Below, piece by piece: positions 1 to 9,508 of a DNA stretch of 64,000 nucleotides. Numbering within the stretch: the first letter of the stretch is position 1; every line of letters begins with the position of its first letter. The translations under genes and the position numbers were made by a program. Under the pieces are notes generated by a model that searched no databases, had not been told where the DNA came from, and saw nothing but the letters and a program-made list of their open reading frames with translations. Source of the DNA: Mycogone perniciosa (taxonomy: Eukaryota > Ascomycota > Sordariomycetes > Hypocreales > Hypocreaceae); contig JAOALB010000083.1 of NCBI GenBank assembly GCA_025331125.1, forward strand, positions 1 through 64,000. The letters run 5' to 3'.

Positions 1-179
1 CGCCCCCCCCTGTACACAATAATCTGTTTTGATTGACAAGTGTGTGGATGAATCGTCGCTCTAGAAGAAAGAACAAGGCATAGACAGCAACTGAACGAGA
101 TCGGGATAATGAGAGTCGTGCCTGGTACCCTCAGATTGCTCAACTCCAAGCCCTCTGTGGACGAACGGAAACGTTCTCT

Positions 180-560
180 ATGGAATGCCTCTCGGCACGT
201 CCGCCGCCGAAGCCCGAAGCCCTGATCTCCATTGTCTGGTCTCTCCACATATCGGTTCTTGATCACGGTATATTTGGCATGTACTTCGCCTTCTGGTCAG
301 CCCCACAATTCCCCCCTTTCTCCTAATCCCGCGCAGAGAACCGAAAGCTCAATGACTTCGACTCCACTACAACCAAGGCCTCGACTGTCCCAACGTGTCA
401 ATCGTGTTTCGTACTCACCAACAACTACCCCGATGTGGCGCCCATGGAGTGGCACGGAAGCCACTTCAGACACATTAAATGTGACTGTCAAGCGATGCCG
501 GTCGAAAATCGCAACTATACTCAATCCCCGAGCATCCGATCATCAAGTGCAGCCGGATGA
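180..560 (+). CDS. Small Cys/His-containing protein of unknown function (two exons)
   Basis: I do not recognise this protein. The model is exon 1 at 180-267 and exon 2 at 337-560, with a 69-nt intron that has a GTATAT donor, a CTAAT branch site and a CGCAG acceptor. It gives a 103-residue product. The reading phase closes exactly, and exon 2 shows the C-ending codon preference of the other genes in the window. The second half carries a CxxC pair (TCQSC), then a cluster of His and Cys residues (WHGSHFRH followed by KCDC) that could bind a metal. No signal peptide or membrane segment is obvious. The window begins just upstream, so a further 5' exon cannot be excluded. The alternative is a chance open frame. 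Confidence 0.38.
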
Positions 561-1170
561 CTGTATTCCCCGTGTGGAATAATCAGTGGTTTTATTGGTT
601 AACATCCCTTGAATAGGAACTAATGTTTGATGCCTGCCTTGGAGTAAGCAGTTCCCAGTCACAAAAGTCAGGGCCATGGATCTGCAAGAGCTGATGTGCT
701 CGTAGAGGCTCCAATCGTAAACCATACAACTGACTGCCTCAGCTGTGAGAGGTAATAATCTTCGCCCAACAGCAGCCTCGACAATGGAGATTACAGTCCT
801 CCCATGGATGCCTGACACGCTTTCTCTGGCAGTAGCACGAAGGTATTTGACTCCTTGGCAATGGGTGATGGACGATGAAGTGTTAAATAAAAGTTTTTGA
901 TTACCATTTATGTGGCCGGCATTTTTGGTAGCCTCAGGTCAAGATGCTGCTGAACTTACTCGCACGTCCGCAACCGCCTGTTCACTGCCCGGCCAACGAG
1001 GTCTCTGCAGCTGGCAAGGTGGTCTGCCAGCTGGACAAGACGAACAGAAGTTCCATAAACTTTGAAAGAGACCATTTCTCAAAAACACGTCAGAAATTCG
1101 TGACTCTTGTTTTTTCCCCTGTTCACAACCACGTCCGCTCTTTGCTACGCGGCACAGGAAATCAACGCCA
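561..1170. other. Intergenic, upstream of the next gene
   Basis: No convincing gene. Short open frames here lack coding character. The segment just before 1171 is probably promoter and 5' leader of the next gene. Confidence 0.4.
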
Positions 1171-3000
1171 ATGCCGCCAAACAACTCTGTGAAGAACGAG
1201 GGTCGATATTCTGACCCATCTACGTCCTCGCAGACTCCTTCGCGAAGAATTCATACGAGATTGTCTGCTAGAAGCCGCTCTAAATCCCTGTCTCCCCGAA
1301 AACGTCAGACCAAGCAGCCGCTTCACATCCGCATGGATCTGACTGAAATGCAAATGGACAGGATCACTGATGCGTAAGACTCCATTGCAATGTGGGCGCG
1401 TTTAGGAAGAAGAGCTAACTAGTTGAAGATTCACCCACAAGGTTAGCAGCAGTCCTTTGCCAAGCCGTCAGAGAGCAGATGCTACACCATCTAAGTTAAC
1501 TCCCCGTGCTGCAAAGTCATTTGCGGCCTGGCCTGAAGGAGGTTACAGCCCAAGCGGCAAAGGCGTAGAAATGCATCATGTTAACTCGCCGACTTTCTCT
1601 GAGCTTATGCCCGGTCATAACGCCGATCCGATTGTCTCTAGCTTGGCTGAGCGCAGGCGTAGGGAACCGCCAGCCCCGATACAGGTCGGTAGCGGTCGTT
1701 ATGTTGCGAGAACACCTTTACGGCCTCGTATGGAGGCCGTATCTGACCTGGTATCGCCCCTGAGTCCGACAAAGATCGACAGCCCGAGGACTGGTTATGA
1801 CACCGAACCGTCGCTGTACTCCCCAGAGAAGTATTACGCAGCACAAGCAGGAAATCCTAATCTACGAGACAGTCCTTTCGACTACAATGGATCAACCATC
1901 AACGATGATGTCCTGGAAATGTACAAGAATTGGATGCACATTCGAGGCCCCGAGAGCTCGCCCGAATCCATCAGTCGAAGACAGAACATGGAGCAGATTC
2001 CGCATCGCTCCACTAGAGCAGCCACAGAACTGAGGCGTCTTGATAACCCTCTTCCCCCATCGCCACTGCCGCCGCGACCACCCCCCCCTTTGACCGCACC
2101 ACGTATGGCAGCGGCTTCAAAGGCCGACGAAGCTTCTCTCTTTTCCCCTCTTGCCCTTTACTTCAGGGGCCAAGACTTTCCCACTGTCAAGAAGGGGGAG
2201 AAAACGATGATTGGACAGAACGGATGGCTTGAACGCACCGAGAAAACTCCCAATAAAGGGAAGGCAACCCCACAGAAGAAAGCAAGCATTCTTGACAGCA
2301 TTAAAAAGATAGCCAAAGATATGGTAAGTCGGCTGCTTGGCTAGCGGGGAGAAACGGGTGAGCTAACGGTACATAGTCAGAGTTACACCATCCGGATCGA
2401 CGGTCCCAGCCAACTACGAAGGAACCTATCAACCCCCAGGTTTCTATCTCTCTCGATGCTAGAGAGCAGAGTCTACTTTACTGCGAGCTTGAGTTCCACC
2501 TCACAACAGCCCTTAATGACTACATAACTGCCGAACTCGATAAAGGCCATTTACTACCAGACAACTTGAAGAAGATATCAGATGGGTGGTACCAGCAGGG
2601 TCGTCCCAGAGTGGTGGGTTTTCGATATGACTTGGAGACTCAGTTGGAGCTTGTCAGTCTCCATATTGACGAGTTCAACTTCTATGGACGTCGTCAAAGC
2701 AACCCTGCCGAGATTGCCGGTCTGTTGCATGCCATGAAGGTAAATGCGCGATCTATGCGCATTCGAACATTCTGCCAGCCAGATTCTGTCATTGCAAAGC
2801 AGCTCGTTGACACACAGTCCCTCTTCAACCTGATCAACGTCTCCAACTCTCAACAGATCGCATTGGCTGAGGTTGCACAGTTCTTCAAGGTAATTATTGA
2901 ACGAGAGCGGGACTACCGTGGTCGGCGGACTGGCGAGAAGCGAAGGTCTAAAAATGAGCGGAGTGAACCAAGAGAGTCCCAGTGGGCTTCGCACGAGTAG
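1171..3000 (+). CDS. Uncharacterised fungal protein, disordered N-terminus plus folded C-terminal region
   Basis: Three exons: 1171-1373, 1447-2323 and 2377-3000. They join in frame to a 567-residue protein. The first ~330 residues are rich in Ser, Pro, Arg and Lys and appear disordered. They include an SRSKSLSPRK basic patch, proline runs near 2050-2090 and a Lys-rich stretch before exon 3. Residues ~375-540 look folded, with alternating helices and few low-complexity runs, and the C-terminus is basic (ERERDYRGRR, GEKRRSK). There is no signal peptide or transmembrane segment. The second intron ends in GTGAGCTAAC...CATAG. The first intron ends in three tandem in-frame acceptors (TAG/CAG/CAG at 1444-1452). 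I do not recognise a family. A nuclear role is possible from the basic disordered tail, but that is only inference. Confidence 0.75.
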
Positions 3001-3627
3001 TGGTGTGCACTGAAAGGGATTTTGGCAATTATGTGCCTTTGTATGACTATATTGTCATTGGAATTTAACTGGCTCAACTAATAGTGGTTCTCGACTTTGA
3101 GAGAAAACAGCAAGGACGGAGCAGCAACATATTCCAGAAACAGGCAGCCCGATTCGGTAGGCAGGTGCTGAAGAGTCTCCTGATGTCCAGCGGCTTCATG
3201 CTGTGGATGGTAGCTGTCACACGGGCTGGTGCCAGTGTGGAGGATCGAGCTGATGATGTTATTGATGAAAATGTAAATTAAAACTAAATAAAGAGCATTG
3301 GCACACGAATTCGGAAGCCAATTTCATTTACACGTTGTGTCAAGGATCGATACAGTAAAGGGGAAAGAGAACTTGTACTTCCAACGTCACACGATGCTCA
3401 TGTTCATTCATGTTCATGTTCATAACTATAACTCACTAAACGATCACAACTCCCAGCATATATTATACCGAACCATGTGTATCCAGTGCCTTCCTGCTTT
3501 GCCAGCTACTCCCGCTTTTCTGAATTTTACACACACACACACATTTGTCTAGAACAATCCGACAAAAAGCCAAGGAGGGCCTTCTCAAGCCTCGCGGGGA
3601 CGAACGGCCAGAAAAGAATGACTCGAC
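3001..3627. other. Intergenic between convergent genes, with simple repeats
   Basis: Holds the 3' regions of two convergent genes. Simple repeats are a TTCATG-type tract near 3399-3423 and an (AC)n run at about 3529-3543. A short open frame at 3084-3281 lacks an ATG start and was not accepted. Confidence 0.5.
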
Positions 3628-4401
3628 TTAGTTTCTGTAGCGGAAGTCACCACTCCTGTGTTGTCTATCGTACCTTTGATCATCTTCGTATACGTAATCA
3701 TACTCATTATCCTGCTCGTAGCTCAAGCCCCTCCCAGAGTCGTAGTGATGCACATTTTCCTCCCGGCTGTAGCTTCGCTCCCAATTGTGATGGCGATCAC
3801 GACCGCGGTCACGAGAATCCTCCAGATGGTTTGCGAGAGCATTTGCGCCAAGGCCACCAGCAACGGCGCCGAGGATGGTGGAGGCGATGCGCGGGACGTT
3901 GGCCTCGTCACTGTCACGGCGGTGGTGACCGTTGCCGCCGCCACTGCCCTTCTGGTGCCGTCGCTGTTGCAGAGCCTCGGATGCACGGTTAGCGACGAAG
4001 CCACCGACAACGGCCCCGAGGATGCTAGCACCGATGCCCGCAGTAGAGCTGGTGAAGTTGTCTTCAACTACGTCGCGGGCGCGACCGAGGGGTGTGCGTG
4101 CACGACTGCGGCTGCGGCTGCCTCGAGTGATTCCTCGGTCGCGGTCGCGCGATCCTGAGTTGGAGCGGGAGCGGGAGCGGGAGCGGGAGCGAGACCATGA
4201 GCGCGAGGCGGAACGCCCACGACGGACGACAGCGGATGAAGTTTGTGGTGGTACTGAGCGAGGGCGAGCGTTGTTCGATGGCGGGGGGAGGACGGTCATT
4301 GTCTCACGAACAAAGGTATCTCCCTCTGCTCCGGCTTCGACCGGGGCGCTGCCATCGCGTCCATGGTGGGCGAATTCTTCGTTTGCGTAATATCTGGACA
4401 T
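3628..4401 (-). CDS. Glycine-zipper, Arg/Ser-rich protein
   Basis: Single exon, 257 residues, starting at an ATG at 4401. Residues ~58-100 are a dense RS/SR dipeptide block. Two glycine-zipper segments follow. The first (about residues 122-145) contains GIGASILGAVVGGFVA and the second (about 170-193) contains ILGAVAGGLGANALA. Both have repeated GxxxG spacing and the length of membrane helices. The ends are rich in Arg, His, Asp and Tyr. The pattern matches a group of fungal glycine-zipper 2TM proteins whose role is not established. RS blocks are normally targets of SR kinases, so phospho-regulation is possible. Part of the RS block is encoded by a GGAGCG hexanucleotide tract. No signal peptide is seen. 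Confidence 0.8.
   Translation of the reverse strand: MSRYYANEEFAHHGRDGSAPVEAGAEGDTFVRETMTVLPPPSNNARPRSVPPQTSSAVVRRGRSASRSWSRSRSRSRSRSNSGSRDRDRGITRGSRSRSRARTPLGRARDVVEDNFTSSTAGIGASILGAVVGGFVANRASEALQQRRHQKGSGGGNGHHRRDSDEANVPRIASTILGAVAGGLGANALANHLEDSRDRGRDRHHNWERSYSREENVHHYDSGRGLSYEQDNEYDYVYEDDQRYDRQHRSGDFRYRN
4162..4192. repeat. GGAGCG hexanucleotide tandem repeat inside the RS-protein gene
   Basis: Five near-perfect GGAGCG units on the plus strand, read on the minus strand as alternating Arg and Ser codons. Copy-number change would lengthen or shorten the RS block without a frameshift. Confidence 0.85.
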
Positions 4402-5736
4402 GAGAAATCAGGAGTCTTGGGCCAAAAGGGGACTAGGAGGCGAAGATCAGAAAGCGCGAGTTTGAGGAGTTGGTTGTAGGCGATGACGTCTTGGTAACAG
4501 CTGAGCAACAGAGTAATAGAACTACTAAGGTACCTATGGACATGCGGGGAGAAGGCGCAGTTCTAGGTTATGCGGGCAGACAAAGAAAGCGAGGCTGACG
4601 AGTTGCTTGGTATTCTTACTGCTGTTTGTGTGCACACAGTGTGCTTCTTTGTAGTACTGCTTTTGCTGCTGATCTGGCGGGAGGCCCTCGTGGCTTATTC
4701 GATGGTGATGATGGGAACGGATGATCCGAACCAGTATTAGTCCATAGCAGAACCTAGGTAGACACCACGCTCACATGTGGAGAGTGGTAGTGGTACGGAG
4801 TAGTAGTACTCCGTAGTACAAGGATTTACGTATTTACTCCCCAGAGTCATGAACTAAATGTCGAGGTTGTTTCCATTGATCACGGTGGCTGCTTCAAGAT
4901 ATCGCTACGGGCCGAGCGGAGATACATATCTGGTGGGCCTACGGAGTACCTCTCTCAAAGGATCTGGGTTGTCAGAGCTTTGTTTGAGCAAGTCAGATAA
5001 GCGTATGCTATTTTAAGCACATTCGTGGATCATTCCTCACCTAGCATCGGACCTGCAATCTCATGAACTGTAACCTGGACCAGGCGCTGAACAAAATTTA
5101 CAATCCACATGACCAAAACCCAAAACAATCTTCCGGATGTCTGCTGATCGGTCCGACATCCCGCGAAACAAACGACAGCTTTGACACTTGAGAGGCTCCA
5201 CACATACTCCGTATAGATACCTAATCCGAATCGTGCACCTTTGTTCATGCGGTGCGATGGATTTGGAGCTTCTGCAAGCTTCATTCCCGATGCTCCCCGC
5301 CCGCACCATCAGCCTCACCGACCATGTAGTAGGCGCGACCGGGGGGAAGAAACCCTGAGAATGGAGAAGGAAAGAAGAGAGGAGATGTGTAGAAGGCTGT
5401 CGTTGCGCAACGGAGACTCCTAACGGAGACTCGTGTTCCTCGGATTCATTTTGTCTGCAAGGCTTGGGATTTATAAAATCCTGCTGCTCTGCTGCTCTGC
5501 TGCCCTGATGCTCTCTCTCTCTCTCCTCGGTCAGGTGTTGAGAGCTTGAGACGGCCGACGTCGAGTTCCCCGATCCCGGCAATAACACCGACTGGCCACG
5601 GTCCCCGTCTCCGCTACCGGTATTCTTTATTTTGACAGCCCGTTTCGGAGTCGTACCAGCGTACTCTTTGCATTGTGTTTAGGCCGGCCAGTTTCTGAGG
5701 ACCAGAAGGTGCTGTATTTCGGTGCTTTCTTTGGCC
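4402..5736. other. Divergent intergenic region, promoters of the RS-protein and MFS genes
   Basis: About 1.3 kb between divergent genes. It contains four exact copies of the TACGGAGTA/TACTCCGTA element (4794, 4807, 4940, 5205) and a CTGCT/CT-rich tract ending in (CT)n at 5510-5526, which lies in the probable MFS promoter. A 175-codon minus-strand frame at 5061-5588 has no coding character and was rejected. Confidence 0.5.
4794..4815. repeat. Inverted pair TACGGAGTA / TACTCCGTA, 4-nt spacer
   Basis: TACGGAGTA at 4794-4802 and its reverse complement at 4807-4815 form a perfect 9-bp inverted repeat with a GTAG spacer. It is one member of the dispersed element described in the findings. Confidence 0.85.
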
Positions 5737-7404
5737 ATGGCTACTCAACCTCCTGCCAATGCATTGGCTGCGGGCGACGACCAGACTGGCGTGGGCTTCG
5801 TCTCCGGAATCTCGACCACAGCCACAGAGGATCGCCTTTGGGGCCCTGAGGGTGAAGGCGAAGATGCCGCCGAGCCAGCCGCTGAGCCAGCCGCTGGTCT
5901 CGAGCGGTGGAACAGCCCTCAGATCAACACGTATCGCTTCGTTGCATGCAACTTCTCTATGCTTATTCTAGGCATGCATGACGGCTGTATTGGTGTACGT
6001 TTTGGCTGTCAGAACCTTCTTTTCGGTCTTCATCCCTACTGACAATACATCCAACCAACAGGCTCTTATCCCTTATGTAAGTTATTCCATACCCAAGTGA
6101 CGTGCCCCTGGATAGTACTTGTTGAATATGCAGCCTACGAGTGGCAGAGCTGGTGGCACATCTAATACTCTATATATCAAAGGGCGATCGATGCTGACGA
6201 GCTGCTCCCCGTCTAGATTGGTCCTTACTATGGCATCAACTACACTACCATCTCCACAATCTTTGTCGTCCCCTTTTTTGGCTATGTCATTGCTGCGTTG
6301 GCCAATAACTGGGTTCACTACACCGTCGGCCAGCGCGGAGTCGCCTTCATTGGGCCTGTCTGTCGTTTGCTCGGCTATATTCCCATCGCGATGCACCCAC
6401 CTTTCCTTGTCCTGCCCGTCGCCCTCTTTATCGCTGCCCTTGGAAATGGCGTTGAAGACAGCGCATACAACGCCTGGGTTGGCAACATGGAGCACGCCAA
6501 CGAACTCCTGGGCCTGCTGCATGGGTCTTACGGCCTTGGGGCCACGATTAGCCCCCTCGTCGCTTCGCTCATGGTGACCAAGGCTAACCTTCCGTGGTAT
6601 TTGTACTACTACGTCATGATTGGTGTTGTATGCATCGAATTGTTTGTGGGTGTTTCGGCATTTTGGACAGCTACAGGGGCTGCATATCGCGAGCGCACCA
6701 AGTATGACAGCACCAAGGACACGGCCACCATGTCCAACGCCCTGCGAAATCCCATTACCTGGCTCATTTCCATCTTCCTCCTGGGCTACGTTGGCGCAGA
6801 GGTTAGCTTAGGAGGCTGGATCCCAACCTTTATGATCGAAGTACGTCATGTTAGTGGTTTCCTGGCTGGCCTAACAGTGACGCTCTTCTGGTTGGGTCTG
6901 ACCCTGGGCCGAGTTGTGCTGGGTTTTGTCACGGGTCGCATTGGTGAGAAGTTGGCTATTTTTGGCTACTTGCTACTGTGCATCGCTATGCAGCTTGTGT
7001 ACTGGCTCGTACCTAACTTCGTCGCCTCCATCGCCTCCGTCATCCTGCTCGGGTTCTTCCTAGGACCTTTGTTTCCTGCGGCCATTGTAGCCATAACAAA
7101 ACTGCTCCCGTCTGAACACCATGTCAGTGCCATCGGGTTTGCGGCATCGTTTGGAGGAAGCGGTTCAGCATTGATACCCTTTGGCGTCGGCGCCATTGCC
7201 GAGAGCAGCGGTGTAGCAGTGCTACAGCCAATTGTCGTCGCAATACTTGTTTTCATCATTTTCGCCTGGCTGATCCTGCCTGGTGGCTTTAAAAAGGGCG
7301 GGTTTGAGAAGGCTCGGGACGAGGAAATCAGTTTTGGATCGCATATGAAGTATCTCGTATCTTGGATCCCATGGAGGAGGAGAGGTGCGATCCGATTGGA
7401 CTAA
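5737..7404 (+). CDS. MFS transporter, fucose-permease-like group
   Basis: Exons 5737-5994, 6062-6076 and 6217-7404 give 486 residues. The middle exon is only 15 nt and encodes ALIPY, which completes the conserved first-helix junction (DGCIG-ALIPY-IGPYYGINY). The GTAAGT donor and TAG acceptor around it are canonical. The N-terminus (~70 residues) is cytosolic and acidic, with a repeated AEPAAEPAA stretch. About 12 hydrophobic segments follow, with the central charged loop at AAYRERTKYDSTKD. The fold and length fit the fungal transporters annotated as fucose permease-like or bypass-of-stop-codon-6-like. The substrate is not known from sequence. A GTG upstream at 5722 is in frame, but the ATG at 5737 is the natural start. 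Confidence 0.88.
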
Positions 7405-7876
7405 GAGATTGGAGACGCTGCCTGAAAAGAATCCGGGAAAGGTTTGCAGACCCGGAGTTGTCATATAGATGTTCAGAAATGAAATCAACCTAGGTTTTAC
7501 TCCTATAGAATCACTTGAGCACTATGTCGACGAGAGCTACTGCATCACAATTGTGTAGATGTGGATATTTAATACCTAGCAGTCTGTGTCTGAATGAAGT
7601 GATGGTGGTGATGGTGCGGGGCGAGTCGCACAATGAGGCACAACTTGCTTATCTTATCTACGAAAATTGCCCCACGGCGACAACGGAGAGACGATTGATT
7701 GTTAATCATTCATCCAACGACAGCGCGTACAAACGTTGATGGGCAGTTGGATTTCTGCTTCAAAGAACCAGAACAGCGAATCCCCAAGCAGCTCTTCACA
7801 GCGGCCTTTGCTGTCCCCTCGAGTGCCGACCGGCACGGGCATCTTCGCCCTCTCCCCGCTCACTCTCACGCCCACG
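7405..7876. other. Short intergenic region before CIA1
   Basis: 3' region of the MFS gene and 5' region of CIA1. The open frame of CIA1 runs back to an ATG at 7739, but the segment before 7877 does not resemble the family and is treated here as probable leader. Confidence 0.4.
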
Positions 7877-9223
7877 ATGCCCTCTCCGGCCCCATCGTCC
7901 AGGACTGTCGCCGAGATCCTCCCGCTGCAGCCCCTCAAGCCCGACCTCCATGAGCGAGCCTGGGCCTCGATACCGCACCCAAATCTCCCTCTAATCGCGA
8001 CAGCGCATGGCAAAAGCGCCACCGTCTTCTCCCTCTCGACTCTCTCGTCCCACAGTGTCTTGACTGGAGGTCACAAACGCTCCGTTCGCACTGTCGCCTG
8101 GAAGCCAGGTCTGCCTCCGCATCAGCTATGCCTGGTCACCGGTAGTTTCGATGCTGCGGCCGGGTTATGGCGCTGGGATGGCGACGCTGCGTTTGATCAT
8201 GACCCTAGCGACGCCCTCGAGCAGGATATGACGCTGGCAGGCGCCCGAGGCAACGACGATGCGAGCGATGCCGGCGACAAGGAATGGGAGTTTATCGTTG
8301 TCCTCGAGGGACACGATTCTGAAATCAAGTCTTGCGCCTTTTCGCCGTCGGGTGCCTACCTGGCGACTTGTTCGCGCGACAAGTCTGTGTGGATCTGGGA
8401 AGACATTGGTGCCTCTGAGACTGACGACGAGTGGGAGACAATTGCTGTTCTTAACGAGCATGAGGGAGATGTCAAGGCCGTAGCCTGGTGCCCCGACGTG
8501 CCCGGGCGCAACAACGTTGGCAGACGCTACTATAGTGTTGATGTCCTTGCCAGCGCCAGCTACGACAACACTGTCCGCATCTGGCGCGAGGACTCCGATG
8601 CAGAGTGGGTTTGCGTCGCTGTGCTCGAGGGTCATGAAGGCACCGTCTGGGGCATACAGTGGGAGCCAAACCCGAAGAATAGTCGGTTCCCCAGACTTAT
8701 GACTTTTTCTGCCGACTCAACAGTACGTGTCTGGACACTCAGGCAGGAAGAGGGGGGCGATGGGGACAATACAGACGGACCAGCACCGAGTGCGCTTGGT
8801 GGGATTCCCAATACGATGAGGAGATCTCTCAGGGAAGAATGGAACTGCACGGCTGTGCTGCCCAATCTACACACCAAGGATGTATACTCTGTCGCATGGA
8901 GCGCGGAGTCTGGTCTGGTAGCTAGCACTGGGAGCGACGGAGTAATAGTCCTGTACAAAGAGGATGATGAAACAAGTCAGGGAGATGACGCCGACCAACC
9001 CATGGCCAACGGCGAAGACACTACGAGCATACCTGCTGGGCCACAATGGCAGGTCCTGACGACTGTGGCGAATGCCCACGGGCCGTACGAGGTCAACCAC
9101 ATCACTTGGTGCCGCCGGTTCGACGCCGGTTCCACAAGGAGAGGCGAGGAGGAAATGCTCGTGACGACCGGTGACGACGGCGTGGTGCAGCCGTGGCAGG
9201 TCAACGTCAGTGTTGCCCCGTGA
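7877..9223 (+). CDS. CIA1: Cytosolic iron-sulfur protein assembly protein 1 (CIA1), WD40 propeller
   Basis: WD40 protein of the CIA targeting complex, which passes Fe-S clusters to cytosolic and nuclear apoproteins such as DNA polymerases and helicases. Single exon. The family start motif (RAWASIPHPNLPLIATAHG) comes about 25 residues after the ATG at 7877, giving 448 residues. An in-frame ATG at 7739 would add 46 residues that the family lacks. Seven WD-type blades are visible, including GGHKRSVRTVAWKP, LEGHDSEIKSCAFSPSG, LNEHEGDVKAVAWCP and LEGHEGTVWGIQWEP. The last blades are interrupted by acidic low-complexity loops (around EEGGDGDNTDG and EDDETSQGDD), typical of fungal orthologues. Fungal CIA1 is essential. 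Confidence 0.93.
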   Translation: MPSPAPSSRTVAEILPLQPLKPDLHERAWASIPHPNLPLIATAHGKSATVFSLSTLSSHSVLTGGHKRSVRTVAWKPGLPPHQLCLVTGSFDAAAGLWRWDGDAAFDHDPSDALEQDMTLAGARGNDDASDAGDKEWEFIVVLEGHDSEIKSCAFSPSGAYLATCSRDKSVWIWEDIGASETDDEWETIAVLNEHEGDVKAVAWCPDVPGRNNVGRRYYSVDVLASASYDNTVRIWREDSDAEWVCVAVLEGHEGTVWGIQWEPNPKNSRFPRLMTFSADSTVRVWTLRQEEGGDGDNTDGPAPSALGGIPNTMRRSLREEWNCTAVLPNLHTKDVYSVAWSAESGLVASTGSDGVIVLYKEDDETSQGDDADQPMANGEDTTSIPAGPQWQVLTTVANAHGPYEVNHITWCRRFDAGSTRRGEEEMLVTTGDDGVVQPWQVNVSVAP

Positions 9224-9508
9224 CATGTAGACATTGACCCAAAATTAAAAGAAAATAAAAATGTTAACGAACAAGTAAATATCTTCATTCTCTCGCAGTA
9301 TCTATGCCATGCTGCTGGAACCGAGTACACTACAAAACTGTTACTGTCTTTAGGTTAGGGAAGGAGGATTATGATACAGTGCTGTAATAACACACAGAGG
9401 ACGTCTTCCTCCCTCGAAGCCCCGAAGCCAATTCTACTCAAACCTAACCAAATCGCACGATACTGCCTCCCGAATGTCTCCTTTACCTACTTCATAACCC
9501 CATCTAAT

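Noticed and set aside
3084..3281. Short frame after the uncharacterised gene
   Set aside because: No ATG start and no features beyond one hydrophobic patch; length is within chance.
5061..5588. 175-codon minus-strand open frame upstream of the MFS gene
   Set aside because: No ATG-supported domain, low-complexity peptide from CT repeats, and it overlaps the likely promoter.
7739..7876. Upstream extension of CIA1 from an earlier ATG
   Set aside because: 46 extra residues that the family lacks; the conserved start fits the ATG at 7877. Kept as an alternative in the gene entry.
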